DNA of 19,290 nucleotides from Patescibacteria group bacterium UBA6816 (GCA_002452615.1 DKES01000017.1:1-19290); one strand, 5' to 3'. Shown: positions 1 through 7,715, numbered from the stretch's first letter. Notes: generated by a model not told the origin, from the letters alone. A program made the numbers and translations.

Positions 1-23
1 CCCTGAATTCGAGACTCAGCCTC

Positions 24-181
24 CACCTACGAGGTCTCGCCTCGTAGTTCCCACAAACAATATTCCACCTACGAGGTCTCGCCTCGTAGATACCTCCCAC
101 TTAAAAATAGACAAGGTTCGACCTTGTCCAAAGAACATTAAAACATCACCTACGAGGTCTCGCCTCGTAGTTCCCACAAAC
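24..181. repeat. Cluster of short GC-rich palindromic repeats upstream of gltX
   Basis: Three identical 21-base palindromes lie at 27-47, 69-89 and 150-170. Each has arms CTACGAGG and CCTCGTAG around a 5-base TCTCG loop. The first and third copies belong to a longer, identical 35-base direct repeat (24-58 and 147-181). The middle copy shares the core and a few bases on its left side only. A different perfect palindrome, arms GACAAGGT and ACCTTGTC with a TCG loop, sits between them at 110-128. No convincing coding frame crosses the region. The GC content is far above that of the surroundings. The structure suits a small dispersed palindromic element rather than a gene. Confidence 0.85.
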
Positions 182-199
182 TAAAACATGTGAACCTCG

Positions 200-225
200 G
201 TAGTAGAACGCTTTGCGTTCACTAC
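200..225. repeat. Imperfect hairpin just upstream of the gltX start
   Basis: The arms are GTAGT plus GAACGC and GCGTTC plus ACTAC, around a TTT loop, with one unpaired A at 205. It is an 11-bp stem belonging to the same cluster of small palindromes as 24-181. It ends 27 bases before the gltX ATG, so it would lie in the mRNA leader if transcription starts upstream. Confidence 0.7.
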
Positions 226-252
226 AGAGCAGGCATTAAAATATTAGAACAA

Positions 253-1695
253 ATGAATAAAAAAAATAAAATTAAAGTGCGTTTTGCGCCTAGTCCAACT
301 GGTTATCTTCATATTGGGGGATTACGCACTTATTTATACAATTGGCTTTTTGCCCAACAAAATCAAGGAGAAATTATTTTAAGAATTGAAGATACAGACC
401 GACGGCGTTATGTTCAAGGGGCTACAGAAAGCTTAATTAAAACCCTGCAACAATTTAATTTGCCCTGGGACCAAGGACCTTTTATTCAATCGCAAAAAAT
501 AGGTAATTATCGCGGTTTAGCCCAAAAATTAGTTGACCAAGGTCAAGCTTATTATTGTTTTTGTTCTCCTCAAGATTTAGAAAAAATGAAACAAACCCAA
601 ATTTCCCAAAAACAAGCCCCTCATTATAACCGAACTTGCCGTTCTTTAAGCGACCAAGAAATAAAAGAAAATTTTAAAAAAGGAAAACCCTATGTTATTC
701 GTTTAAAAGTACCTTTAAAAGGAGAAATTATTTTAAAAGACTTAATTAGAGGAAAAGTTAAATTTGATTTAAAAACCATTGATGACCAAATTTTATTAAA
801 ATCAGATGGTTGGCCCACTTATCATTTAGCCAATGTCATTGACGACCATTTTATGGGCATTACCCATGTTATTAGAGGAGAGGAGTGGTTACCTTCGCTT
901 CCTAAACATATTTTAGTTTATCGCGCCTTTGGTTGGCCTACACCTTTTTTTGCTCATTTGCCACTTTTATTAAATCCAGACCGTTCTAAATTATCCAAAA
1001 GACAAGGAGATGTGGCCGTAGAAGATTATTTAGCTCAAGGATATTTACCTTCAGCTCTTATTAATTTTTTAACTCTTTTGGGATGGAATCCAGATAATAA
1101 TCAAGAAATTTTTAATTTGAAAGAATTAAAAAAATCTTTTTCTTTGGACCAAGTTCAAAAAGCTGGGGCAGTTTTTAATAAAGAAAAATTAGATTGGATG
1201 AATGGTTATTATCTAAGACAATTATCAGTAAAAAAACTAACTCGTCTTTGTCTTCCTTATTTAATTCAAGCCGGTTTAATTAAAAAAAATGATTATTCCT
1301 TTAAAAAAATTAAAAAAATTATTGTTCTAGAACAAGAGAGATTAAAAAAATTAAGCGAGATTAGTCTTTTAACTGACTTTTTTTTCCAAGATGAATTAGA
1401 TTACGACCCTCATTTATTAATTTGGAAAAAAATGTCTTTAGCTCAAGTAAAAGAAAATTTAACTCAAGTTAAAAATTGTTTAACAAAGATAAAAAAGATA
1501 AGGTTTACCCCTTCTAATATTTTTAAATCAGTGGAAAAAATTACTAAAAAAGAAAATCGCGGAGAAGTTTTTTGGCCTTGGAGAGTCAGTTTAAGTGGGA
1601 GAAAAAATTCTCCTCCACCTCAGGAAATTGCCGCAATTTTAGGACGAGAAAAAACTTTATCTAGAATCCAACAAGCAATTAATAAATTAAAATAA
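253..1695 (+). CDS. gltX: Glutamyl-tRNA synthetase (class I)
   Basis: Charges tRNA with glutamate in the cytoplasm. The 480-residue protein opens with the Rossmann catalytic signature VRFAPSPTGYLHIGG (HIGH-type motif at residues 20-23). It has the KMSKS-type loop as KLSKR at 246-250, inside DRSKLSKRQGD. Between them lie GEEW (209-212) and a possible zinc site, C102-x-C104 with Y125 and C129. The C-terminal third is the anticodon-binding helical domain. The ATG at 253 was chosen because the family's N-terminus begins here; an in-frame GTG at 190 would add 21 residues encoded by a hairpin repeat. No strong Shine-Dalgarno is visible. If the genome lacks glutaminyl-tRNA synthetase, as many small-genome bacteria do, the enzyme is probably non-discriminating and feeds GatCAB. 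That last point is inference. Confidence 0.97.
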   Translation: MNKKNKIKVRFAPSPTGYLHIGGLRTYLYNWLFAQQNQGEIILRIEDTDRRRYVQGATESLIKTLQQFNLPWDQGPFIQSQKIGNYRGLAQKLVDQGQAYYCFCSPQDLEKMKQTQISQKQAPHYNRTCRSLSDQEIKENFKKGKPYVIRLKVPLKGEIILKDLIRGKVKFDLKTIDDQILLKSDGWPTYHLANVIDDHFMGITHVIRGEEWLPSLPKHILVYRAFGWPTPFFAHLPLLLNPDRSKLSKRQGDVAVEDYLAQGYLPSALINFLTLLGWNPDNNQEIFNLKELKKSFSLDQVQKAGAVFNKEKLDWMNGYYLRQLSVKKLTRLCLPYLIQAGLIKKNDYSFKKIKKIIVLEQERLKKLSEISLLTDFFFQDELDYDPHLLIWKKMSLAQVKENLTQVKNCLTKIKKIRFTPSNIFKSVEKITKKENRGEVFWPWRVSLSGRKNSPPPQEIAAILGREKTLSRIQQAINKLK

Positions 1696-2943
1696 ATGAA
1701 AAATAAAAAGTTTAATTTATCTTTTATTCTTCCAATCTTTTTTGCTTTTATTTTTTTATTTTTTATTACTCTTCCAGTTTTTTCTCTAGACATAAATTAT
1801 TCTGAAGAAATTAAAGAAATTCAAAAACAAATAGAAGACCAACAAACTTATCTTTTAGAATTAGAAAAACAAAGAGAAGTTTATGAAAAAAATATTGCCA
1901 TTAAAAGAAATGAGGCTTTTAGTTTAAAAAATGAAATTTCTCTTTTAAATAATCAAATTTCGCAAAGAGAAATAGAAATTATGGAAAAAGAAGCTGAAAT
2001 TAATACGGTTAATCTTTTAATAAAAAATATTCAATTAAAAATTTTACAAAAAAAAGAAGAAATCAATGCTTTAGAGGAAAATTTATCTAGTGTTTTAAGA
2101 AAAATCCACCAAGCCGGACAAAAAAATTATTTAGAAATAATCTTTCTTAATGATTCTATTTCCCAAGTTTTAGTTGATTTGCGTTTTTTAAGTAGTTTAC
2201 AAGGGGATTTAGCCTATTTTTTAAAAAAATATGATTTAATTAAAGAGGGCTTGGAAATTCAAGAAAAAGATTTAAGAATTCAATTACAAAAATCAATTAA
2301 TTTACAAGAAGAGCTAAAGAATAAAAAAAGTAAAATTGAATCAGAAAAGTTTGTTCAAGAAAACTTATTAAACCAAACCAGGGGAGCGGAGTGGAAATTT
2401 CAAAGTCTTTTAGCTGAAGTGGTCGGAGAAAAACAAGCCATTGAAAATGAAATTATAGAATTAGAAAGTACGGTTAGAAAAAAAATTGCCCAGGAAAAAG
2501 AAGAAAAAATAGATTTAATGGAAAAAGAGGGGATTATTGTTTTTTCTTGGCCAGTTCCTTTTAATGGAATTACTTCTCAATTTCATGATCCGGATTATCC
2601 TTATCGTAATTGGATTGGCGAACACTCTGGTTTAGATTTAAGAGCGGCTCAAGGAACAGCTATTCGCGCCGCCGCATCTGGATACATAGCCCGGGCCAAG
2701 CACGCTGGTCTAGGTTATAGTTATATTATGATTATTCACAATGATTCTTTTTCTACTCTTTATGGTCACGTCAGTAAAATTTTAGTGGAAGAAGGAGAAT
2801 ATGTAAAAAGAGGAACAATCATTGGTCGAAGCGGGGGATTACCTGGAACCACTGGAGCAGGGAGTTTTTCAACTGGTCCTCATTTACATTTTGAAGTAAG
2901 ATTAAATGGTCTGCCAGTTAACCCAGAAGATTACTTGCTTTAA
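1696..2943 (+). CDS. Coiled-coil M23 (LytM) peptidoglycan endopeptidase, EnvC-like layout
   Basis: A 415-residue secreted or membrane-tethered cell wall hydrolase. Residues 8-30 form a hydrophobic signal or anchor segment. About residues 36-275 are a charged, heptad-rich coiled coil. The C-terminal 130 residues are an M23 domain. All expected zinc and catalytic residues are present: H310 and D314 (HSGLD), H358 (LYGHV), and H396 and H398 (HLHFE). The protein therefore looks active, unlike EnvC, whose LytM domain is degenerate and works as an amidase activator. The coiled coil suggests docking to a division or export complex such as FtsEX, but no ftsEX is in the window. The ATG directly follows the gltX TAA with no gap, so the two genes are probably co-transcribed. 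Confidence 0.93.
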   Translation: MKNKKFNLSFILPIFFAFIFLFFITLPVFSLDINYSEEIKEIQKQIEDQQTYLLELEKQREVYEKNIAIKRNEAFSLKNEISLLNNQISQREIEIMEKEAEINTVNLLIKNIQLKILQKKEEINALEENLSSVLRKIHQAGQKNYLEIIFLNDSISQVLVDLRFLSSLQGDLAYFLKKYDLIKEGLEIQEKDLRIQLQKSINLQEELKNKKSKIESEKFVQENLLNQTRGAEWKFQSLLAEVVGEKQAIENEIIELESTVRKKIAQEKEEKIDLMEKEGIIVFSWPVPFNGITSQFHDPDYPYRNWIGEHSGLDLRAAQGTAIRAAASGYIARAKHAGLGYSYIMIIHNDSFSTLYGHVSKILVEEGEYVKRGTIIGRSGGLPGTTGAGSFSTGPHLHFEVRLNGLPVNPEDYLL

Positions 2944-2975
2944 TATTATTAAAGTTTTATAATTAAAATATTATT

Positions 2976-2999
2976 AATTTAATTTTTAAAAATTAAATT
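2976..2999. repeat. Perfect AT-only palindrome before the 3001 gene
   Basis: A 24-base perfect inverted repeat made only of A and T. Its half-site is AATTTAATTTTT, and it ends one base before the ATG at 3001. It could fold as a weak hairpin at the translation start or act as a crude terminator for the upstream M23 gene. In an AT-rich spacer it may also be chance. Confidence 0.45.
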
Positions 3000-3000
3000 T

Positions 3001-3273
3001 ATGAAATCATTTAAAATTTATCTTCGAGAGGGAGGAACTCACACTCAATTAATTTGGCTTGGTTCTTTAATGCTTATTCTTGGTATTATTGTGGTAGCAA
3101 TTGCTCTTTTTAATTATTTTACTATTCCTCAAGAACCTTTTGAAGAATTTGCCTTTTCTCCTCACGCCTTAATTATAAAAGAGTTATATGTCGCTGGAGG
3201 AATTATGATCGCCGGGATAGTTTTACTTTTAGCCGGAGCTTTTTCTGCTCATAAGAACAACAATAATAATTAA
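3001..3273 (+). CDS. Small two-helix membrane protein, unknown function
   Basis: A 90-residue protein that I do not recognise. Two hydrophobic helices are clear: residues 17-40 (IWLGSLMLILGIIVVAIALF) and about 63-84. They are separated by an acidic, proline-containing loop of about 22 residues with QEPFEEF. The protein ends in a short basic tail and five asparagines encoded by AAC/AAT repeats. It has no signal peptide or catalytic motif. It follows the M23 gene by 57 AT-only bases and precedes another small membrane protein by 12 bases, so the two probably share a transcript. A role in the envelope is plausible from location only. Confidence 0.75.
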   Translation: MKSFKIYLREGGTHTQLIWLGSLMLILGIIVVAIALFNYFTIPQEPFEEFAFSPHALIIKELYVAGGIMIAGIVLLLAGAFSAHKNNNNN

Positions 3274-3285
3274 AAATAATAAACT

Positions 3286-3507
3286 ATGCCTCCTAAAAAA
3301 AATAATCAAAAAAAATGGTGGCAAAAAGAATTAGACCCAATCTTGTCTTTTGTCTTTTTAATTGTTGCCATGATAATTATTTTTTTAACCGGAGCTTTGT
3401 TTATGAAAGAATATTTAAGACTTTGGTCAGAGATGAATAAAATAGAACAACAAAATATTCTTTATCAAAATCAATCAAAAACCAATGAAAAAATTAATTC
3501 TTGGTAA
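3286..3507 (+). CDS. Small single-pass membrane protein, unknown function
   Basis: A 73-residue protein not assigned to any family. It has a strongly basic N-terminus (PPKKNNQKKWWQKE) and one transmembrane helix at about residues 19-42. The C-terminal 30 residues are polar and look helical (EMNKIEQQNILYQNQ), possibly a short coiled coil. By the positive-inside rule the N-terminus should be cytoplasmic and the tail outside. It starts 12 bases after the previous small membrane gene. The layout loosely resembles FtsL/FtsB-type bitopic proteins, but nothing in the sequence supports naming it so. Confidence 0.7.
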   Translation: MPPKKNNQKKWWQKELDPILSFVFLIVAMIIIFLTGALFMKEYLRLWSEMNKIEQQNILYQNQSKTNEKINSW

Positions 3508-3614
3508 AATTTAAAAATTTTCCTGAGGTTATAAGAGGTAGTGATAATAGAGGGGAAATAAGTACCAAGATTCGCACAATATCTATTTTACGTCGCTTGG
3601 AAGTTAAAAAACAA
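3508..3614. other. Unexplained spacer between convergent gene blocks
   Basis: The stretch before the terminator hairpin is less AT-rich than other spacers. Arms CCAAG and CTTGG, with further CG/CG pairing inside, bracket about 36 bases near 3563-3600. A 42-codon plus-strand frame starting with TTG at 3501 and ending at 3629 is open, but its arginine-rich product matches nothing I know. The opposite strand is open for about 35 codons too. It could be a small RNA, a gene relic, or nothing. Confidence 0.35.
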
Positions 3615-3639
3615 AAAGGGACCCTTTAAAGGCCTCTTT
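3606..3639 (-). terminator. Intrinsic terminator for the polX-ftsQ block
   Basis: Read on the minus strand, a hairpin AAAGAGGCC / GGTCCCTTT (3615-3639) forms with one mismatch and one G-U pair. It is followed by a T-rich run (complement of 3606-3614). It lies 26 bases past the ftsQ stop, between converging genes. It might also slow plus-strand transcription, though its T-tract in that direction is poor. Confidence 0.6.
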
Positions 3640-3665
3640 TATATTATTTATTATTATTTATTTAA

Positions 3666-4679
3666 TTAATATTGTTTTTCTTTTTGTTCTTTTAATTTAT
3701 AAAAAATTCTTTGGCCAAACTTTAAATCAATGTATTCAAGATTATCTCTTTTTAAGAATTCATTTAAAACCGTGTTTAAATTATTCTTTTGAAGATCAAA
3801 ATCAGCCTCAGAATTAATAAAAATAAGCCAGTCCTCATTAAGATCAACTTCGGCCTCAAAAATGCTCTTATCAGTAGTAATTTTGATTAATTCTGCCTTA
3901 ATTTGCCTTTGTTCTAAAACGGGGCTATTAATTAAGCCTAAAATATCTTTTCGAAAGTTAATGTATTCAGGCTTATCTAAACTAACCTCGGTTTGGTTAT
4001 AAAATAAAGGCAAAGAATCTAATTCAATTTTTTCTTTTTCCTGTTCTATCTCTTCTCCAAAAGATTTAGGGCCTATTTCTTGTTCTTCGGGTTCTTCTTG
4101 CTCAAGCGTCGTAAAAGTAAGATTGTTACTACGTATTTCAGTCGTCGTAAAATCTTGAGAAAGGGGTAAATAAATAGTCTCCCCCTTTTCATTCAGATAA
4201 TAGTTTTGATGATTATTAAAATTGATTAATCTGGCAATGGGCAATGACTCTTTTATCGTCACATTTAATTGTCTAGGAAATTTTTTATTTATAGTAAACT
4301 CAGCCACCCGGGAATCTTGTTCTAAAACAGAAGCTAAAGAAGCAATTTTAAAAACAAAAATGTTTTTTGTGGGCAAAAATAGTCTTTTTTTATTCATTAA
4401 AGAATAAACCTCTTGGACAATCTCTTGTTCTTCAACTAATTTATAATCAACTAATTTATTTACTTGTATTTTTTTAATATCAAAATGATTAGAAAATAAT
4501 AAAAAATAAGTTAAAAGTCCCAAAACAATAAAAACCACTACTAATAATAAAAATATTTTTAAGTGTCGGGTTTTTTTGCGCCGATTAAAATTTCTTGATT
4601 GTAGGTTCCTTTTGCTTATTTTTTTTCGTCTTAAAGAAGAACTTTTTGAACCTAATGTTTTACTATATTTATTGGGCAT
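3666..4679 (-). CDS. ftsQ: Cell division protein FtsQ/DivIB-like, POTRA domain
   Basis: A bitopic divisome protein that in other bacteria links FtsL/FtsB to septal wall synthesis. The 337-residue chain has a long basic cytoplasmic tail (1-40), one transmembrane helix (41-62) and a POTRA domain (about 66-148, starting FDIKKIQVNK and ending FPRQLNVTIKESLPIA). A FtsQ/DivIB beta domain follows, ending YIDLKFGQRIFYK (316-328), which is typical of the family. Residues about 173-222 are a low-complexity, Glu-rich stretch (EQEEPEEQE) that appears to interrupt the beta domain. The gene follows a 77-residue unknown gene by three bases and is last in the minus-strand series before a terminator. The family call is good. 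The low-complexity insert is unusual. Confidence 0.82.
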   Translation of the reverse strand: MPNKYSKTLGSKSSSLRRKKISKRNLQSRNFNRRKKTRHLKIFLLLVVVFIVLGLLTYFLLFSNHFDIKKIQVNKLVDYKLVEEQEIVQEVYSLMNKKRLFLPTKNIFVFKIASLASVLEQDSRVAEFTINKKFPRQLNVTIKESLPIARLINFNNHQNYYLNEKGETIYLPLSQDFTTTEIRSNNLTFTTLEQEEPEEQEIGPKSFGEEIEQEKEKIELDSLPLFYNQTEVSLDKPEYINFRKDILGLINSPVLEQRQIKAELIKITTDKSIFEAEVDLNEDWLIFINSEADFDLQKNNLNTVLNEFLKRDNLEYIDLKFGQRIFYKLKEQKEKQY

Positions 4680-4682
4680 AAA

Positions 4683-4916
4683 TTATTCTTCGTTTAAAAT
4701 TTGTTTAATTCGGTCTTCTATTTTTACCCAACCTTGACCCTGAATAAACATTTTTTCTCTTTTTAAAAGATGGATTTCTCGAGAGCCTTTTTTAATAATA
4801 ATCTCTTCTAAATTCTGTTCTAAATTATATTTTTCCACTAAGTCATTAAAAAGTTTAATTTCTTCTGGAGAAAATTTTCCCTCATTATTATAATTTTCTT
4901 TAAGATTTTCTTTCAT
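4683..4916 (-). CDS. Small hypothetical protein
   Basis: A 77-residue soluble protein that I do not recognise. It is rich in Glu, Lys and Asn and predicted mostly helical at the N-terminus (FSPEEIKLFNDLVEKYNLEQNLEE). A possible short beta segment follows (IIIKKGSREIHLLKRE), then a final amphipathic helix. It has no cysteines, membrane segment or catalytic motif. The gene sits between polX (four-base gap) and ftsQ (three-base gap), so it is certainly co-transcribed with them if they are expressed. The tight packing and sensible composition make it a likely real gene. Confidence 0.75.
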   Translation of the reverse strand: MKENLKENYNNEGKFSPEEIKLFNDLVEKYNLEQNLEEIIIKKGSREIHLLKREKMFIQGQGWVKIEDRIKQILNEE

Positions 4917-4920
4917 AAAT

Positions 4921-6642
4921 TTATTTTAAAGCTTTTAAAAATTTATCATAGGGTAAAGTATTAACCACGTCTTTTTTCTCTAACCAACCCCGGCGAGCAT
5001 TAATTACCCCGTATTTCATTAATTCTAAATTATTAGAATTATGGGCGTCAGTGGAAATAATCATTTTTATTCCTTGTTCTTTTGCCCAACGAGCTTGTTG
5101 GGAACTTAAATCTACACGACGCCAAAAAGAATTTAATTCTAAAATAGTTTTAGTTTTTTTAGCTTGCTGAAAAAGAACCCTTAAATCTATTTTAGAAGGT
5201 TCTCGTTTATTAAGCAAGCGGTTGGTGGGGTGAGCTAAAACATGAACCCAGGGATTATTAATCGCCTGACAAAGCCTTTTGGTCATTGCTTTTTTCTCCA
5301 TTTTTAGAGAACTGTGAACCGCAGCCAACACTAAATCAAATTTTTTTAAAAGATAATCTGATAAATAAAGACGTCCATTTTTCATAATATCCACCTCTAC
5401 TCCGGCTAAAATTTTAATCCCTTTTACTTTTTGGTTAGCCCTTTTAATAGCCCTTAAATAAGAAGCTACTCTTTGAGGGGTTAATCCCTGAACCATTCCC
5501 AAGGGACTGGCGTGGTCAGTGATGGCAACATACTCATATCCTAATTTTTTTCCCGCTTGAGCCATCTCTAAAATAGTTTTTTCCCCATCAGACCATTTAG
5601 TGTGTAAATGAGCATCAGCCTTAATGTCTTTTAATTTTATTAAACAGGGTAATTGATTTTTTAACCCGGCCATAATTTCTCCTTTGTTTTCCCTTATTTC
5701 TGGTGGAATCCAGGGTAAATCCACGGCTTTAAAAACATCTTTTTCTCGTTCTCCTCCTATTTTTTTCAGAGTTTGGCCTTTTTTCTTAAAAACCCCGTAT
5801 TCGTTAATCCTTAAATTCTTTTTCTGGGCTAATTTTCTAAGACTAATATTATGAGCTTTTGAACCAGTAAAATAATGAACTGCGGCACCAAAACTTGATT
5901 TTTTTACTACCCTTAAATCAGCTTTAATCCCCTGCTTTAAAACTACTTGGGATTTTGTTTTCCCTTGATTAACAACTTTTGATACCTGTTTAAGCGTCGT
6001 AAAAAGTTTAATAACTTTTAAGGGTTGTGAGCTGGTAATTAAAATATCAAAATCACCAATAGTTGATTTTCCTCGGCGCATTGACCCACAAATTTCTATT
6101 TGACTAACTAATTTTGATTTTTTTAATTCTTGAACAATTTCTCGACCCAAAGGTTCCATTTCTCCTAGTAAAAAACGGTGGCGAAAGGATTTATAGGAAT
6201 TAACAGCCTCAATTAAATTCTGAACGCTTTTTTCTCCCCAATTTTCTTCTTGATAAAGTTTTTTTGTTTTTAATAATTTTTCTAATTTGTATAAAGAAGT
6301 AATTTCAAATTTTTTAAAAAGAATTTTTAATTTTTTAGGTCCCAGCCCCTCAATTTCTAATAATTTTAAAAGACTTAAAGGAACTTGTTTTTTTAATTTT
6401 TCAAATTCAGGACAAGTGCCATTATTAGCAATTAAATCCTTAATATAATTAGCCAAGCCTGTCCCGATTCCCGGCAAGGTTTTTAACTTATTTTCTTTGG
6501 CCATTAAATTAATATCCTGTTCTAAATTTTCAAGATAATGACTGGCTTGACGATAAGCATTAATTCGCCAAGGATTAGCCTCTTTGATTTCTAAAATATC
6601 TGCGGTTTGGCCAAGAATTTGCGCGATTTTTTTATTATCCAT
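4921..6642 (-). CDS. polX: DNA polymerase X with PHP phosphoesterase domain
   Basis: A repair polymerase that fills short gaps. The bacterial form adds a PHP domain with 3'-5' exonuclease or AP-endonuclease activity. The 573-residue protein has the usual order. The helix-hairpin-helix 8-kDa region includes LPGIGTGLANYI (56-67). The palm carries GSMRRGKSTIGDFDIL with catalytic D197 and D199 and a third Asp in KADLRVV (D242). The C-terminal PHP domain shows HLHTKWSDG (345-353), ITDH (374-377), GVEVD (414-418), AHPTNR and a final DAH. The length is normal for bacterial PolX and every key residue is present. The ATG at 6642 fits the family start. An ATG seven codons earlier would overlap the preceding gene. 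It lies eight bases after the transporter fragment and four before the small unknown gene. Confidence 0.96.
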   Translation of the reverse strand: MDNKKIAQILGQTADILEIKEANPWRINAYRQASHYLENLEQDINLMAKENKLKTLPGIGTGLANYIKDLIANNGTCPEFEKLKKQVPLSLLKLLEIEGLGPKKLKILFKKFEITSLYKLEKLLKTKKLYQEENWGEKSVQNLIEAVNSYKSFRHRFLLGEMEPLGREIVQELKKSKLVSQIEICGSMRRGKSTIGDFDILITSSQPLKVIKLFTTLKQVSKVVNQGKTKSQVVLKQGIKADLRVVKKSSFGAAVHYFTGSKAHNISLRKLAQKKNLRINEYGVFKKKGQTLKKIGGEREKDVFKAVDLPWIPPEIRENKGEIMAGLKNQLPCLIKLKDIKADAHLHTKWSDGEKTILEMAQAGKKLGYEYVAITDHASPLGMVQGLTPQRVASYLRAIKRANQKVKGIKILAGVEVDIMKNGRLYLSDYLLKKFDLVLAAVHSSLKMEKKAMTKRLCQAINNPWVHVLAHPTNRLLNKREPSKIDLRVLFQQAKKTKTILELNSFWRRVDLSSQQARWAKEQGIKMIISTDAHNSNNLELMKYGVINARRGWLEKKDVVNTLPYDKFLKALK

Positions 6643-6650
6643 AAAAAAAA

Positions 6651-7016
6651 TTATAATAACCAAGAAGCCAAACTGAAATAAATGACAATACTTAGAATAT
6701 CTTGAATAATAGTGGTAAAGGGGCCACTCCCTAAAGCCGGGTCTAATTTAAATTTATTTAAAAAATAAGGAATAATTAGGGCAAATAAAACGCAAAAAAG
6801 AATAGCCACAAACATAGATAAGCTTAAGACAAAGCTAATATAAGCAGTGGTCCAAACAAAAAGAGCTAAAAGAAAGAACAAAAAACTACAACACCAGGCA
6901 ATAAAAAAACAAGTAATAATCTGTTTTAAAAAATATTTATTAAAAGGAATTTTTTTACTGATGGCTAAATCCCTTAAAAACAAGGCTTGAGTTTGTCCTC
7001 CGACAGCATTTCCCAT
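6651..7016 (-). pseudogene. mgtE: MgtE-type Mg2+ transporter, C-terminal fragment after frameshift
   Basis: This is the membrane half of a magnesium channel/transporter, 121 residues when read from its first ATG. It begins at the conserved MGNAVGGQTQALFLRDLA, the family's MGGNxGTQ-type segment between the second and third helices. Three further hydrophobic stretches follow, at about residues 32-57, 60-85 and 104-121. DPALGSGPFTTIIQD (92-106) is the hallmark of the last two helices. D106 corresponds by motif to the aspartate lining the ion path in characterised MgtE. Upstream in the same frame the DNA encodes PLIIY, the natural continuation of the preceding fragment, so this is not an independent gene. 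Reading resumes one base out of frame from 7025-7675. Confidence 0.85.
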
Positions 7017-7024
7017 GTAAATAA

Positions 7025-7675
7025 TTAATGGAATAACATGGCTAAAATTAAATTTTTTTCCAGTGAATTAGTAAATAAATTAATTATTCGCGCCGCTAAA
7101 ATTCCTCCAAATAAACCAACAATTAACCAGGGTAAACGATTTTTTATTGATTTTAAAATAGGAATAGATAAATTATTTTTTAAACTAAAACTCTGGCTTG
7201 GTTCATAAAAACCAGCTAAGTGTAATAAATCTTCACTGGTTTCTTTATCTAAAATATCTAAAATTTGGTCACTTGTAAGAATCCCTAAAAAAACATTATC
7301 CTGATTAACAATTGGTACGGCCTTAATATTATTTTTTAGGGCTAAATAAGCTACTTGTTCTTGGTCTGTTTGAGGGTCAGCTTTTATTAACTGAGTTTTC
7401 ATAACTTCCTTAACCTTGGTTTTTAAATCACAAAGAAATAATTCTTTAATAGAAAAAAGCCCTATTAATTTTTTATTTTGGTCAATTACATAAAAATAAT
7501 TAATAGTTTCTATTTCTTTGTTTTTTAATTTTTTTAAAAGAATATCCTGAGCTTCTTGAAGAGTTTGCTCAGGATAAATTAAGGGAACTTTTAAGGTTAT
7601 TTTTTGTTTTAAACCATTGTTTTTTTTAGTTTGTTTTGATTCCTTTGTTTTTTTATCTATTTTTTTTGTTGTCAT
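7025..7675 (-). pseudogene. mgtE: MgtE-type Mg2+ transporter, CBS domains and first helix, ends at frameshift
   Basis: The 216-residue upstream part of the same broken transporter gene. A lysine-rich start (1-25) leads into a CBS pair (about 28-155, including VIDQNKKLIGLFSIKEL and VPIVNQDNVFLGILTSDQ). Then comes the family linker TSEDLLHLAGFYEP and a first membrane helix beginning LPWLIVGLFGGILAARI (182-198). MgtE normally has a helical N-domain before the CBS pair; here it is absent, as in shorter homologues. The frame ends in AMLFH-stop. Adding one T after ATGTT would restore AMFIPLII and join it to the next fragment. A single-base deletion, a sequencing or assembly error, or programmed slippage would each explain this. 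If joined, the protein would be about 345 residues. Confidence 0.85.
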
Positions 7676-7681
7676 ATAACA

Positions 7682-7715
7682 CCAAAGATTTCCCTTGCTC
7701 TTTGAATTTTAAGGG
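7682..7715 (-). promoter_or_regulatory. Possible small pseudoknot in the mgtE leader
   Basis: Just upstream of the mgtE ATG the minus strand reads CCCTT, CAAAG, AAGGG, CTTTG in interleaved order (7711-7715, 7700-7704, 7692-7696, 7683-7687). The two five-base stems could coexist as an H-type pseudoknot or exclude each other. One stem buries AAGGG, the best Shine-Dalgarno-like sequence there, 15-16 bases before the ATG. It does not look like the known M-box Mg2+ riboswitch. The evidence is pairing only. Confidence 0.3.

Noticed and set aside
24..181. CRISPR array
   Set aside because: Only three copies of a palindrome spaced 42 and 81 bases apart, with no regular spacers and no cas genes nearby.
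190..252. Extended gltX start at a GTG
   Set aside because: The extra 21 residues are encoded by the hairpin at 200-225 and are not part of the family. The ATG at 253 precedes the conserved VRFAPSPTG.
1..252. T-box leader for gltX
   Set aside because: No T-box sequence or antiterminator/terminator pair is visible. The hairpins are repeats of one another rather than a T-box fold.
4222..4407. Plus-strand frame inside ftsQ
   Set aside because: Antisense shadow of a clear FtsQ-like gene with no recognisable product.
6643..6663. Seven-residue extension of PolX
   Set aside because: It would overlap the preceding gene and adds a hydrophobic stretch absent from the family. The ATG at 6642 fits better.
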